Below are positions 1-8,320 of a stretch of 64,000 nucleotides of DNA, piece by piece (position 1 is the first letter of the stretch; each line of letters starts with the position of its first letter). The position numbers and the translations under genes are program-made. The stretch comes from Actinomadura rifamycini DSM 43936 (GTDB lineage: Bacteria > Actinomycetota > Actinomycetes > Streptosporangiales > Streptosporangiaceae): positions 105,343 to 169,342 of the forward strand of contig NZ_AULB01000019.1 in assembly GCF_000425065.1 (NCBI RefSeq). The letters are read 5' to 3'. The notes under the pieces were generated by a model that worked only from the letters and a program-made list of their open reading frames with translations, did not search any database and was not told the origin of the DNA.

Positions 1-2
1 AC

Positions 3-101
3 GAGCAGCGCAAGGCGGGCGGGCCGGACGGCCTCGGCCCGCTCGACGCCGACGAGACGCCCCCCGGCACGACGCAGTACGTCGAGGCGGTGGACGCTTG
101 A
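3..101 (+). CDS. rex: C-terminal end of probable redox-sensing repressor Rex (partial)
   Basis: An open frame enters from the left edge and stops at the TGA at 99-101, giving the last 32 residues of an upstream protein (EQRKAGGPDGLGPLD... ending YVEAVDA). The tail is too short to identify by itself. The call rests on context: in Streptomyces coelicolor rex sits directly upstream of hemACD, and a 'HEQRKAG'-like tail fits my memory of Rex C-termini. Rex is an NADH/NAD+-sensing repressor of respiratory genes, and a matching operator lies at 27969-27988 in this window. It could be any other gene. Confidence 0.5.
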   Translation, partial: EQRKAGGPDGLGPLDADETPPGTTQYVEAVDA

Positions 102-147
102 ACGGTGTGACCGAGGTAACAGGACGAGCAGACGGGCGCCGGTTGTT

Positions 148-167
148 GAACGTTGCGCGGGACGTTC
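148..167. promoter_or_regulatory. Inverted repeat upstream of hemA
   Basis: GAACGT and ACGTTC are separated by 8 bases in the 142-base gap between the upstream stop and hemA. It lies about 75 bases before the hemA start, where an operator would be expected. It does not match the Rex consensus TTGTGAA-N4-TTCACAA, so the cognate regulator is unknown. No clear -10/-35 pair is visible. Confidence 0.25.
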
Positions 168-243
168 GGCGCGGCGGGCCGTCAGGGGGGCGCGGCTCCG
201 TCGGGAGCGGTGCGGAGCGAGTAGGGCGAACAGCGGAGTTCAC

Positions 244-1806
244 ATGAGTGTGTTGGTGGTGGGGCTGAGTCACCGGAGCGCCCCCGTGGCGCTGCTCGAA
301 CGGGCGGCGGTGACCGGAGACGACCTGGCCAAGCTGCTGCACGCGGTGCACGAGTCCGCGAACGTCGCGGAGGCGGCGATCGTGTCGACCTGCAACCGGG
401 TCGAGGTGTACGCGGTCGTGGACAAGTTCCACGGCGGCGTCTCCGCGATCTCCGAGCTGATGGCGCTGCACTCCGGCGTCCCCCTGGAGGACCTGTCCCG
501 GCACCTGTACGTCCACTACGAGGAGCGGGCCGTCCAGCACGCGTTCGCGGTGGCGTGCGGGCTGGAGTCCATGGTCGTCGGCGAGGGGCAGATCCTCGGG
601 CAGCTGCGGCAGGCGTTCCGGCTCGCGCAGGACGAGGGGACGCTCGGCCGCGACCTCCACGACGTCCTGCAGCAGGCGCTGCGCGTCGGCAAGCGCGCCC
701 ACCACGAGACCGGCATCGACCAGGCGGGCGCGTCGCTGGTCAGCGTCGGCCTCGACGTCGCCGTCCGGCACCTCGGCCCGCTGGACGGGGTCCGCGCGCT
801 CGTCGTCGGCGCCGGGTCGATGAGCTCGCTGGCCGCCGCGACGCTGAGCCGCGCCGGGGCCCGCGAGGTCGTGATCGCCAACCGGACGCGCGCGAACGCC
901 GTCCGGCTCGCCGCGTCGCTCGACGTGCCCGCGCGCGCCGTCGACCTCACCGACCTCGACGCCGCGCTCGCGGACGCCGACCTGATCGTGTCCTGCACCG
1001 GCGCGACCGGCCTGGTCCTGACCGCCGGGCGGCTCGCCGCGGCCGGCGCGGGCGCCGACGGCCGCGCCCGCTTCCTGCTCGACCTCGCCCTCCCGCACGA
1101 CATCGACCGGGCCGTCCGCGACCTGCCGGGCGTCGCGCTCGCCGGGCTGGACGACCTGAGCACCGCCGAGGAGGCCGCGCACGCCGTCGGGCACCGCGCC
1201 GTCGAGGCCGTCCGCCGGATCGTGCACGACGAGGTCGCCGCGTACCTGTCGGCCGCCCGCGCCGCCGCCGTCGCGCCGACCGTCGTCGCGCTGCGCGCCA
1301 AGGCCGCGGGCGTCGTCGACGCCGAGCTGGCCCGGCTCACCGGACGCCTCCCCGACCTGGACGACCGCGACCGCAAGGAGATCGCGCAGACCGTGCGGCG
1401 CGTCGTCGACAAGCTGCTGCACGCGCCGACCGTCCGGGTCAAGGAGCTCGCGGCCGCCCCCGGCGGCGACTCCTACGCCGACGCGCTCCGCGAGCTGTTC
1501 GACCTGGACCCGAAGGCGCCCGAGGCCGTCGCCCGCGCCGACATCGGGGAGGGCGGCGCCGGGGACGGCGAAGCGCGCCCCGGTCCGGCCGCGGGGAGCG
1601 CCGCTCCCCCCTGGAGCGGGTCCGCGCGTACGGTGGAGGAGACGGGGGCCGCGGCGGCGGCGCCCGCACCGGCGGCGACGGCGGCGGACTGCGCCGAGGC
1701 CGACTGCGTCAGCACCACCACCGTGGAGGACGTCGCCGCGCGTGCGGCGAGCGTCCGCGCGGTGAGCGCGCGCGACGCGGCGCCCCGGAACGGAGACGAA
1801 TCGTGA
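244..1806 (+). CDS. hemA: Glutamyl-tRNA reductase
   Basis: First committed enzyme of the C5 heme pathway: NADPH-dependent reduction of glutamyl-tRNA(Glu) to glutamate-1-semialdehyde in the cytosol. The N-terminus MSVLVVGLSHRSAPV is typical. The catalytic cysteine is C50 in STCNRVEVY. GEGQILGQLRQAF lies in the catalytic domain, and a Rossmann NADPH-binding stretch (VVGAGSMSSLAA, about residues 191-202) follows. The dimerisation helix region ends near residue 430. About 90 further residues are Ala/Gly/Pro-rich and look disordered, a common extension in actinobacteria. The ATG is preceded by GCGGAG. hemC follows after 13 bases, so this begins a hemA-C-D-B unit. GSA made here is used by HemL, encoded separately at 10.1 kb. 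Confidence 0.97.
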   Translation: MSVLVVGLSHRSAPVALLERAAVTGDDLAKLLHAVHESANVAEAAIVSTCNRVEVYAVVDKFHGGVSAISELMALHSGVPLEDLSRHLYVHYEERAVQHAFAVACGLESMVVGEGQILGQLRQAFRLAQDEGTLGRDLHDVLQQALRVGKRAHHETGIDQAGASLVSVGLDVAVRHLGPLDGVRALVVGAGSMSSLAAATLSRAGAREVVIANRTRANAVRLAASLDVPARAVDLTDLDAALADADLIVSCTGATGLVLTAGRLAAAGAGADGRARFLLDLALPHDIDRAVRDLPGVALAGLDDLSTAEEAAHAVGHRAVEAVRRIVHDEVAAYLSAARAAAVAPTVVALRAKAAGVVDAELARLTGRLPDLDDRDRKEIAQTVRRVVDKLLHAPTVRVKELAAAPGGDSYADALRELFDLDPKAPEAVARADIGEGGAGDGEARPGPAAGSAAPPWSGSARTVEETGAAAAAPAPAATAADCAEADCVSTTTVEDVAARAASVRAVSARDAAPRNGDES

Positions 1807-1819
1807 GCGGAGTGAGGCA

Positions 1820-2761
1820 TTGACTACGGCAGGCACCGGGACGGAATCGGGCGCGGGGCGTCCGCTGCGGCTCGGCACCCGCAAGAGCTTGATGGCCATG
1901 ACGCAGTCCCAGGGCGTCGCCGACGCATTGACGCAGCGTACGGGGCATGCCGTGGAGCTCGTCGGGGTAACCACGCATGGTGATGTCTCCAAGGCGCTGC
2001 TCGCCCAGATCGGGGGCACGGGGGTCTTCGTCAACGAACTGCGCGACAAGCTGCTGTCCGGCGAGGTGGACTTCGCGGTGCACTCGCTGAAGGACCTGCC
2101 GACGACCGCGACGCCCGGGATCGCGCTGGCCGCGACGCCCGCCCGCGACGACGCCCGCGACGCGCTGTGCGGCCCCGCGAAGCTCGCCGACCTGCCGCAC
2201 GGCGCCCGCGTCGGCACCGGCTCGCCGCGCCGCGTCGCGCAGCTGCGCGCGCTGCGCCCCGACCTCGAAATCGTCCCGATCCGCGGGAACGCGCCCACCC
2301 GGCTCGGCAAGGTCACCGACGGCGAGCTGAACGCGGTCGTCCTCGCGCACGCCGGGCTGCGCCGCATCGGGCGGCTCGACGCGGTCGCCGAGGTGTTCGA
2401 CCCGGACCAGATGCTGCCCGCCCCCGGGCAGGGGTCGCTGGCCCTGGAGTGCCGCGCCGACCGGACCGACCTCATCGAGCTGCTCGGCGCGCTCGACGAC
2501 CGGGCGACCCGGGCGGCCGTCACCGCCGAGCGGACGGTGCTGGCCGTCCTGGAGGGCGGGTGCTCGGCGCCCGTGGGAACATACGCTGCCGAAGTTGATG
2601 AATCGCTGCATCTGACCGCGACCGTCGCCGCCTACGACGGGAGCCGGCAGATTCGGATGTCCGCAAGCGGCCACCCGGATGCGGCCGAGCAGATCGGACG
2701 CGACCTCGCGGACCGGCTGCTCGCCCAGGGGGCCGACCAGTTGATGGGGGAGCGAGATTGA
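1820..2761 (+). CDS. hemC: Porphobilinogen deaminase (hydroxymethylbilane synthase)
   Basis: Polymerises four porphobilinogens into hydroxymethylbilane. The 313 residues match the usual family length. Visible signatures are LGTRKS near the N-terminus, GTGSPRRVAQL, the substrate-binding PIRGNAPTRLGKV, LPAPGQGSLALECR, and the dipyrromethane-cofactor cysteine C248 in EGGCSAPVG. The start is a TTG after GGAGTGAGG. No in-frame ATG before LGTRKS gives a plausible start. The stop overlaps the start of the next gene (TTGA), indicating translational coupling within the hem operon. Confidence 0.96.
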   Translation: MTTAGTGTESGAGRPLRLGTRKSLMAMTQSQGVADALTQRTGHAVELVGVTTHGDVSKALLAQIGGTGVFVNELRDKLLSGEVDFAVHSLKDLPTTATPGIALAATPARDDARDALCGPAKLADLPHGARVGTGSPRRVAQLRALRPDLEIVPIRGNAPTRLGKVTDGELNAVVLAHAGLRRIGRLDAVAEVFDPDQMLPAPGQGSLALECRADRTDLIELLGALDDRATRAAVTAERTVLAVLEGGCSAPVGTYAAEVDESLHLTATVAAYDGSRQIRMSASGHPDAAEQIGRDLADRLLAQGADQLMGERD

Positions 2762-4386
2762 GCCCCGCTAGTCAGATCCCCGCCCGCACGGGCCCCGCGC
2801 GGACGGGCGCCGGCGTCCCGGCCTCCCGCCGGACCGCCGACCCGGGCACCGTCGCGATCGTCGGCATGGGCCCGGGCGACCCCGGGCTGCTGACTCTGCG
2901 CGCCGCGGCGGAGCTGGAGAACGCCGAGACCGTCATCGTCAGCCGGGAGCACTGCCCCGCCGACGTGCTCGCGCACTGCCGTCCCGACGCCGAGATCGTC
3001 GACACCGCCGAGGGCGACCCGGTGAAGCTCGCGTCCCGCGCCGCGAAGGCCGGGCGCCGCGTCGTCCGGCTGTTCCAGGGCGACCCGGGGCTCGGCTGCG
3101 GGCTCGCCGCCGAGGGCGCCGCGCTCGCCAAGGCCGGGGTGCCGTTCGAGGTCGTCCCGGGGGTGTCCGCGGTGACGGGCGTCCCGGGCTACGCCGGGAT
3201 CCCGCTGACCGACCCCGACCACCGCGAGGTCCGCGTCGTCGACGCGTCCCGCGGCGGCGTCGACTGGACGGCCTACGCCGACCCGTCGGCGACGCTGGTG
3301 ATCCTCGGCGCTGAGGGCGCGGTCGCCGACACCTGCAAGGGCCTGGTCGCCGCCGGCCGCTCCGACCGCACCCCCGCGGCGATGACGAGCCTCGGCACCA
3401 CCACCGAGCAGGAGACCGTCGTGTCGACCCTGCACAAGCTGGCGTCCGACACCAAGGGCATGGAGCACCCCGCGATGATCATCGTGGGGGACGTGGTGAA
3501 GTACCGCGACCGGCTGTCCTGGTTCGAGACGAAGCCGCTGTTCGGCTGGCGGGTCCTGGTGCCGCGCACCAAGGAGCAGGCGGCGTCCCTGTCGGACCAG
3601 CTCCGCGGGTACGGGGCCGTCCCCGACGAGGTCCCGACGATCTCCGTCGAGCCGCCCCGCACCCCCCAGCAGATGGACCGCGCCGTCAAGGGCCTCGTCA
3701 CCGGACGGTACGAGTGGGTCGTGTTCACCTCGACCAACGCGGTCAAGGCGATCCGGGAGAAGTTCACCGACTACGGGCTGGACGCCCGCGCGTTCGCCGG
3801 CCTGAAGGTCGCGGCCGTCGGCGAGCAGACCGCCGCCGCGCTCGTCGAGTTCGGCGTCGTGCCGGACCTGACGCCCGAGGGGCAGCAGTCCGGGGAGGGC
3901 CTGGCCGAGGTGTGGCCGCCCTACGACGAGGACCTCGACCCCATCAACCGGGTGCTGCTACCGCGCGCCGACATCGCCACCGACACCCTCATCGCCCGGC
4001 TCACCGACCTCGGCTGGGAGTGCGAGGACGTCACCGCCTACCGGACGGTCCGGGCCGCGCCGCCGCCCGCGCCGATCCGCGAGGCGATCAAGGGCGGCGG
4101 GTTCGACGCCGTGCTGTTCACGTCGTCGTCCACGGTGAAGAACCTCATCGGGATCGCCGGGAAGCCGCACAACGTGACCGTCATCGCGGTGATCGGCCCG
4201 CAGACCGCGAAGACCGCCGAGGAGTACGGGCTGCGCGTCGACGTCATGGCGCCCAAGCCGTCCGTTTCCGCCCTCGCGGAGGCGCTCGCCGAGTACGGTG
4301 CGAAGCGCCGGGCGACGCAGATCGAGAACGGCGACCCGCTGCGCAAGCCGTCCCAGATGCGCCGGGGCGCCCGCCGCCGCAAGTAG
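2758..4386 (+). CDS. hemD: Fused uroporphyrinogen-III C-methyltransferase-like / uroporphyrinogen-III synthase
   Basis: 542 residues with two domains. Residues about 30-255 form a tetrapyrrole methylase fold (GMGPGDPGLLTLRAA, FEVVPGVSAVTGVPGYAGIP). Residues about 260-525 form a HemD domain (WRVLVPRTKEQAASL, YEWVVFTSTNAVKAI, VLFTSSSTVKNL) that closes hydroxymethylbilane to uroporphyrinogen III. Such fusions are usual in actinobacterial hem operons. The methylase half departs from the canonical SUMT motif GDPFVFGRG: here it reads GDPGLGCGLAAEG, so SAM-dependent methylation at C2/C7 is less certain than the synthase activity. The TTG start overlaps the hemC stop by four bases. The C-terminus is strongly basic (RRGARRRK). 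Confidence 0.92.
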   Translation: MSPASQIPARTGPARTGAGVPASRRTADPGTVAIVGMGPGDPGLLTLRAAAELENAETVIVSREHCPADVLAHCRPDAEIVDTAEGDPVKLASRAAKAGRRVVRLFQGDPGLGCGLAAEGAALAKAGVPFEVVPGVSAVTGVPGYAGIPLTDPDHREVRVVDASRGGVDWTAYADPSATLVILGAEGAVADTCKGLVAAGRSDRTPAAMTSLGTTTEQETVVSTLHKLASDTKGMEHPAMIIVGDVVKYRDRLSWFETKPLFGWRVLVPRTKEQAASLSDQLRGYGAVPDEVPTISVEPPRTPQQMDRAVKGLVTGRYEWVVFTSTNAVKAIREKFTDYGLDARAFAGLKVAAVGEQTAAALVEFGVVPDLTPEGQQSGEGLAEVWPPYDEDLDPINRVLLPRADIATDTLIARLTDLGWECEDVTAYRTVRAAPPPAPIREAIKGGGFDAVLFTSSSTVKNLIGIAGKPHNVTVIAVIGPQTAKTAEEYGLRVDVMAPKPSVSALAEALAEYGAKRRATQIENGDPLRKPSQMRRGARRRK

Positions 4387-4413
4387 CCTCCACGCGCCCA
4401 GGAGAGAAGAGCG

Positions 4414-5400
4414 ATGACCGCACAGTTCCCCGCCGCGCGGCCCCGCCGGCTGCGCCGCACCCCGGCGCTGCGCCGGATGGTGGCCGAGACGCGGCTGAGC
4501 CCCGCCGAGCTCGTCCTGCCGATGTTCGTCAAGGAGGGCATCGACGCGCCGCAGCCCGTCGCGTCCATGCCGGGCGTGTACCAGCACACCCGCGACAGCC
4601 TGCGCAAGGCGGCGCACGACGCGGTCGAGGCGGGCGTCGGCGGGATCATCCTGTTCGGGATCCCCGCGGTGAAGGACGGCGAGGGCTCGGCCGCCGACGA
4701 CCCGGCGGGCATCGTGCAGCTCGCGCTGCGCGACCTGGTGTCGGACGTCGGCGACTCGACCGTCGTGATGACGGACCTGTGCCTCGACGAGTACACCGAC
4801 CACGGGCACTGCGGCGTCCTCACCCAGAGCGGCGAGATCGACAACGACGCGACGCTGCGGCGCTACGCGTCCATCGCAGTGGCGCAGGCGGCGGCCGGGG
4901 CGGCCGTCCTCGGCCCGAGCGGCATGATGGACGGCCAGGTCGGCGCGATCCGGGAGGCCCTCGACGGCGCCGGGTACCCGGAGGTCTCGATCATGGGGTA
5001 CTCGGCGAAGTACTCGTCCGCCTTCTACGGCCCGTTCCGGGACGCGGCCGAGTGCGCGCCGCGGTTCGGCGACCGGTCCACCCACCAGCAGGACCCGGCG
5101 AACGCCGACGAGGCCCTCCGCGAGGTGTTCCTCGACCTCGACGAGGGCGCCGACATGGTCATGGTGAAGCCCGCGGGCGCCTACCTGGACGTCATCCGCC
5201 GCGTCCGCGACGCCGTCGACGTGCCCGTCGTGGCGTACCAGGTCAGCGGCGAGTACGCGATGATCGAGGCCGCCGCCGAGAAGGGCTGGCTGGACCGGGA
5301 GCGGACGATCATGGAGTCGCTGCTGTCGATCCGCCGTGCGGGCGCCGACATCGTGCTCACCTACTGGGCGACCGAGGTGGCGCGCGGCCTCACCGCGTAA
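4414..5400 (+). CDS. hemB: Delta-aminolevulinic acid dehydratase (porphobilinogen synthase)
   Basis: Condenses two 5-aminolevulinates to porphobilinogen. The 328 residues are standard. The two active-site lysines are K199 (MGYSAKYSS) and K252 (MVKPAGAY). The metal-binding segment reads DLCLDEYTDHGHCG: it has the first and third Zn cysteines but Asp at the second position, intermediate between Zn-type and Mg-type enzymes. VAYQVSGEYAM is the conserved C-terminal motif. The ATG follows AGGAGAG by 7 bases. It lies 27 bases after hemD and is the last gene of the hemACDB run. Confidence 0.97.
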   Translation: MTAQFPAARPRRLRRTPALRRMVAETRLSPAELVLPMFVKEGIDAPQPVASMPGVYQHTRDSLRKAAHDAVEAGVGGIILFGIPAVKDGEGSAADDPAGIVQLALRDLVSDVGDSTVVMTDLCLDEYTDHGHCGVLTQSGEIDNDATLRRYASIAVAQAAAGAAVLGPSGMMDGQVGAIREALDGAGYPEVSIMGYSAKYSSAFYGPFRDAAECAPRFGDRSTHQQDPANADEALREVFLDLDEGADMVMVKPAGAYLDVIRRVRDAVDVPVVAYQVSGEYAMIEAAAEKGWLDRERTIMESLLSIRRAGADIVLTYWATEVARGLTA

Positions 5401-5488
5401 CGCGTTCGGGCCGATTCCGGGGGTTGGCGTGCCTGGCCCGTGCTCCCCGAGGCATCATCGATACAGGAACTCGCATTGGGGGGCGCTC

Positions 5489-6124
5489 ATGCTGGCGGTG
5501 TCGGGGTACAGGCGGAACAGGGCGGCGCGCGAACGGATGCTCACGGCGGCCCTCGGCTACGCCGGCCTCGGCTGGCCCTGCGTACCCGGGGCGCACGCCC
5601 CCGTCGGGGGCGACCGCGCCTGCTCCTGCGACCGCGTCGGCTGCCCCGACCCCGCCGCGCATCCCGTGTCCGCCACCTGGGGCCTTCAGGCCAGCGTGGA
5701 CGCCGAGGTGCTGAAACGCTGGTGGGCCGACCGCCCCCAGGCGGGGATCATCCTGCCGACCGGGCGCGTGTTCGACGTCCTCGACATCCCCGCCGCCGCC
5801 GGGCACCGCGCGCTCGCCCGCATCGAGCGCGACGACCTGCCCGTCGGGCCCGTCGCGGCGGTCGGCGCCGAGCGGATGCTGTTCTTCGTCAGCACCCGCG
5901 GCGCCCCCGTCGACGAGGACGAATGGTGGTCGTGCCATCTCGACTGCTCCCCGGAGGACGTCGCCGAGACCCCGGGGATGCGCTGGCACTGCCGCGACAG
6001 CTACGTCGTCGCGCCGCCGACCGTCCTGCCCTACGGGCGCGAGACCGCGTGGGTGCGGCCGCCCCAGACCTCCCTTCCCGACCCCCTGCGGCTCCTGGAG
6101 GTGCTCTCGGACGCCGTGGGCTGA
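5489..6124 (+). CDS. Primase/polymerase (prim-pol N-terminal domain)-like protein
   Basis: A 211-residue protein starting at the ATG after TTGGGGGG. The segment YAGLGWPCVPG, a Cys-rich loop (ACSCDRVGCPDPAAHP), the W..RP.AGIILPTGR strand and FDVLDIPAAAGHRAL resemble the N-terminal bifunctional DNA primase/polymerase domain that recurs as a stand-alone protein in actinobacterial chromosomes. The usual acidic pair in the vLDvD strand is LDIP here, so catalysis may be lost. No helicase or replication genes lie nearby. It is 88 bases downstream of hemB with its own ribosome site. Its function in this setting is unknown. Confidence 0.65.
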   Translation: MLAVSGYRRNRAARERMLTAALGYAGLGWPCVPGAHAPVGGDRACSCDRVGCPDPAAHPVSATWGLQASVDAEVLKRWWADRPQAGIILPTGRVFDVLDIPAAAGHRALARIERDDLPVGPVAAVGAERMLFFVSTRGAPVDEDEWWSCHLDCSPEDVAETPGMRWHCRDSYVVAPPTVLPYGRETAWVRPPQTSLPDPLRLLEVLSDAVG

Positions 6125-6130
6125 GCCCCC

Positions 6131-6147
6131 GGGGCCGACCCGGCCCC
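6131..6147. terminator. Bidirectional terminator between convergent genes
   Basis: GGGGCCG-ACC-CGGCCCC forms a 7-bp GC stem in the 30 bases between the converging stops of the prim-pol-like gene and the TetR gene. There is no U-tract, as is common in actinobacteria. Confidence 0.5.
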
Positions 6148-6154
6148 CCGGCGG

Positions 6155-6823
6155 TCAGCCCTGGAGCATCGGCACCAGGAAGCGGCGGGCCACCATGGCG
6201 AGCTGCTCGTCGTCGTCGAGGTCGATGACCAGGCTCGGGATCGCCAGGAACGACGCGGAGACGCGGACCATCATCTCGGCCACGAGGTCGGTGTCGAGGC
6301 CGTCCGGGACGTTGCCGGCGCGCTGCTCGCGGCGGAGCTGCCCGGCGACGAACTGCCGGACGACCGCGAGCGTCTGCCCGCCGTCGCTGACCATGGACGG
6401 GACGAGCCAGTCCGGCTCGGCGGTGATCAGCCCGCCGATCAGCGGGTTCCGCTGGATGGCGCGCAGCGAGCTGACGAAGCCCAGCACCACCCGGTCGGCG
6501 GCGGTCTCGGCCCGCTGTATGTCGACGAGGAACCGGTCGAAGTAGCGGCGCAGCTCGCGCCGCACCACCTGTTCGACCAGTGCGTCCTTCGTGGCGAACC
6601 GCCGGTATACCGTGATCCGCGAGACCCCGGCGCGTTTCGCGACGTCCTCCATGGTGGAGCGCTGGACGCCCATCCGGGAGAACTGCTCGGACGCGGCGTC
6701 GAGGACGCGCGCACGGGTCTCGTCGGGATCGTCGACCCGTTCGACGGCGTCGGTGTAGGCGCGTTCGAGCAACGACTCGGGACCTGAGGCCGCCACGACG
6801 GCGGAGACCTGCTCAGAGTCCAC
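6155..6823 (-). CDS. TetR-family transcriptional regulator (LcpR-like position)
   Basis: 222 residues with an N-terminal TetR helix-turn-helix (about residues 38-85: TRARVLDAASEQFSRMGV, MEDVAKRAGVSRITVYRRF, KDALVEQV) and a variable ligand-binding C-domain. I prefer the GTG at 6823 because GGGAGG sits just before it; a TTG four codons upstream overlaps that site. It is transcribed divergently from the Lcp-type oxygenase gene. In rubber-degrading actinomycetes a TetR regulator (LcpR) adjoins lcp and represses it. That relation is inferred here from position plus the inverted repeats in the shared 167-base promoter region. Confidence 0.85.
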   Translation of the reverse strand: MDSEQVSAVVAASGPESLLERAYTDAVERVDDPDETRARVLDAASEQFSRMGVQRSTMEDVAKRAGVSRITVYRRFATKDALVEQVVRRELRRYFDRFLVDIQRAETAADRVVLGFVSSLRAIQRNPLIGGLITAEPDWLVPSMVSDGGQTLAVVRQFVAGQLRREQRAGNVPDGLDTDLVAEMMVRVSASFLAIPSLVIDLDDDEQLAMVARRFLVPMLQG

Positions 6824-6884
6824 GTTTCCTCCCAAGAGGGCTGATAGTTCTCTTCTCGCCAGTAATTACACCAAATCGGGTCTT

Positions 6885-6898
6885 GTTTCGGCTGAAAC
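6885..6898. promoter_or_regulatory. Inverted repeat GTTTC-N4-GAAAC in divergent promoter
   Basis: A 5-4-5 inverted repeat about 60 bases from the TetR start and 95 from the oxygenase start. It may be an operator for the adjacent TetR protein or part of a promoter. Confidence 0.25.
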
Positions 6899-6925
6899 CG
6901 TGTGCTGTTATTGGTCTGCCACCGA

Positions 6926-6960
6926 TGATACACAGATGCAAACCATGTATCAGCGTATCA
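6926..6960. promoter_or_regulatory. Candidate TetR operator upstream of the Lcp-type oxygenase
   Basis: TGATACA and TGTATCA form a perfect 7-bp inverted repeat with 13 bases between (6926-6952). A further CGTATCA follows at 6954-6960, so three GTATCA half-sites lie within 35 bases. The stretch is AT-richer than its surroundings and ends 30 bases before the oxygenase start. A TetR dimer on this site would block transcription toward lcp. No -35/-10 pair is assigned with confidence. Confidence 0.45.
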
Positions 6961-6990
6961 ACGGATGCTCACCCCGAGGAGGACGATGGC

Positions 6991-8253
6991 ATGGACGAAC
7001 TCAGCAGGCGGAAGATGCTGGCGGCGGGCGGGACGCTGGGCGCGCTGGGCGCGCTGAGCGTCGCCACGCCCGCGCACGCGAGCACACTGTGGACCTGGTC
7101 CCCCAAGGGGTCGGTGGCAGGCGCGGGGGCGGGCGCCGACCCCCGGGGCGTGTGGGACGACGTGGTCGACCCGATCGTCGCCGACATCATCGAGAGCGGT
7201 CACACGTCGGCCGTCAACCGCGAACTGCGCAAGTGGACCAAGAACGGCCAGACGCTCTCCAGGTCGCTGCCGTCGGAACTGCGCGGCTTCATGGAGCAGG
7301 CCAGGCAGCTGCCGTCCTGGGCCGACGAGGGCAAGCTCGACGTCGCGACGAACTTCAACGAGAAGCGCGGGCTCTACCTCGGCGTCACCTACGGCTTCGC
7401 CAGCGGGATGATGAGCACGGTCATCCCCCGCGAGGCGCGCGCCGTGTACTACTCCAAGGGCGGTGCGGACATGCGGGACCGCATCACCAAGACCGCCAAG
7501 CTCGGCTACGACATCGGCACGTCGAACGCCTACCGGGCCGACGGCGAGATGATCGTCACCTGCGTCAAGACGCGGCTGGCGCACGCGGGCGTCCGCCACC
7601 TGCTGCCGCAGTCCCCCCACTGGTCGAAGGTCGCCGACGAGGAGATCCCGATCAGCCAGGCCGACATGATGGTCACCTGGCACAGCCTGCCGACGACCGT
7701 CATGCAGAACCTGAAGAAGTGGAAGGTGCCGATCCCGGCGAACGAGTCCGAGGCGTTCCTGCACTCGTGGCAGCTCTGCGCCTACATGCTCGGGATCAAG
7801 GAAGAGTACATCCCGAACTCGTGGGCGGAGGCGGACTCGCAGGCCGCGCAGGTCCTGACGCCGATCCTCGCGCCGACGCCCGAGGGCATCAAGCTCGCCG
7901 ACATGCTCCTCAACCTCGGCACGATCGTCCCGGGCGGCCCCCTCAAGTACATCACCAAGCCCATCCTGGGAGCGCTCACCCGCTACGTGCTCGGCGACGA
8001 GATCGCCGGCTGGCTGAAGATCCCGCGGGAGCCGTTCTGGGACGCGGTCTTCGAGACGGCCTGGGAGCCGTTCATCGCCGTCCGCGAGGGCCTGCTGGAG
8101 CTCGAGGACGCCCCCGGCGTCCTGCAGCGGGTCTACTGGGCCTTCGACGAGATCCTCCGCCTCGGCGCCCTGCTCGTCCTGTCGGGCGCGGACTTCCCGA
8201 TCAGCATCCAGATCCCCGACGCCAACAACCCGAACTACCCGGGCGGCTCCTGA
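6991..8253 (+). CDS. lcp: Lcp-type (latex clearing protein, DUF2236) oxygenase, Tat-exported
   Basis: 420 residues. The N-terminus MDELSRRKMLAAGG... ends in PAHA and is a twin-arginine signal peptide, as in secreted Lcp rubber oxygenases. The core has TRLAHAGVRHLLPQSPHW, IPISQADMMVTWHSLPTT and HSWQLCAYMLGI, all characteristic of the Lcp/DUF2236 heme-b family that cleaves cis-1,4-polyisoprene double bonds. The conserved Arg/His set appears present in REARAV and GVRHLLP. The ATG is chosen for GAGGAGGA 8 bases upstream and because it opens the signal peptide. A divergent TetR gene supports the assignment. Whether the substrate is rubber or another lipid cannot be told. Confidence 0.8.
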   Translation: MDELSRRKMLAAGGTLGALGALSVATPAHASTLWTWSPKGSVAGAGAGADPRGVWDDVVDPIVADIIESGHTSAVNRELRKWTKNGQTLSRSLPSELRGFMEQARQLPSWADEGKLDVATNFNEKRGLYLGVTYGFASGMMSTVIPREARAVYYSKGGADMRDRITKTAKLGYDIGTSNAYRADGEMIVTCVKTRLAHAGVRHLLPQSPHWSKVADEEIPISQADMMVTWHSLPTTVMQNLKKWKVPIPANESEAFLHSWQLCAYMLGIKEEYIPNSWAEADSQAAQVLTPILAPTPEGIKLADMLLNLGTIVPGGPLKYITKPILGALTRYVLGDEIAGWLKIPREPFWDAVFETAWEPFIAVREGLLELEDAPGVLQRVYWAFDEILRLGALLVLSGADFPISIQIPDANNPNYPGGS

Positions 8254-8277
8254 CCAGGTAGCCGCCCCCCGAACGGC

Positions 8278-8311
8278 GGGCCCCCGGAATCGCGCCGGAT
8301 TCCGGGGGCCC
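8278..8311. terminator. Strong bidirectional terminator
   Basis: A perfect 14-bp stem (GGGCCCCCGGAATC paired with GATTCCGGGGGCCC) with loop GCGCCG lies between the convergent oxygenase and pseudokinase genes. Confidence 0.75.
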
Positions 8312-8320
8312 GCGGCATGC

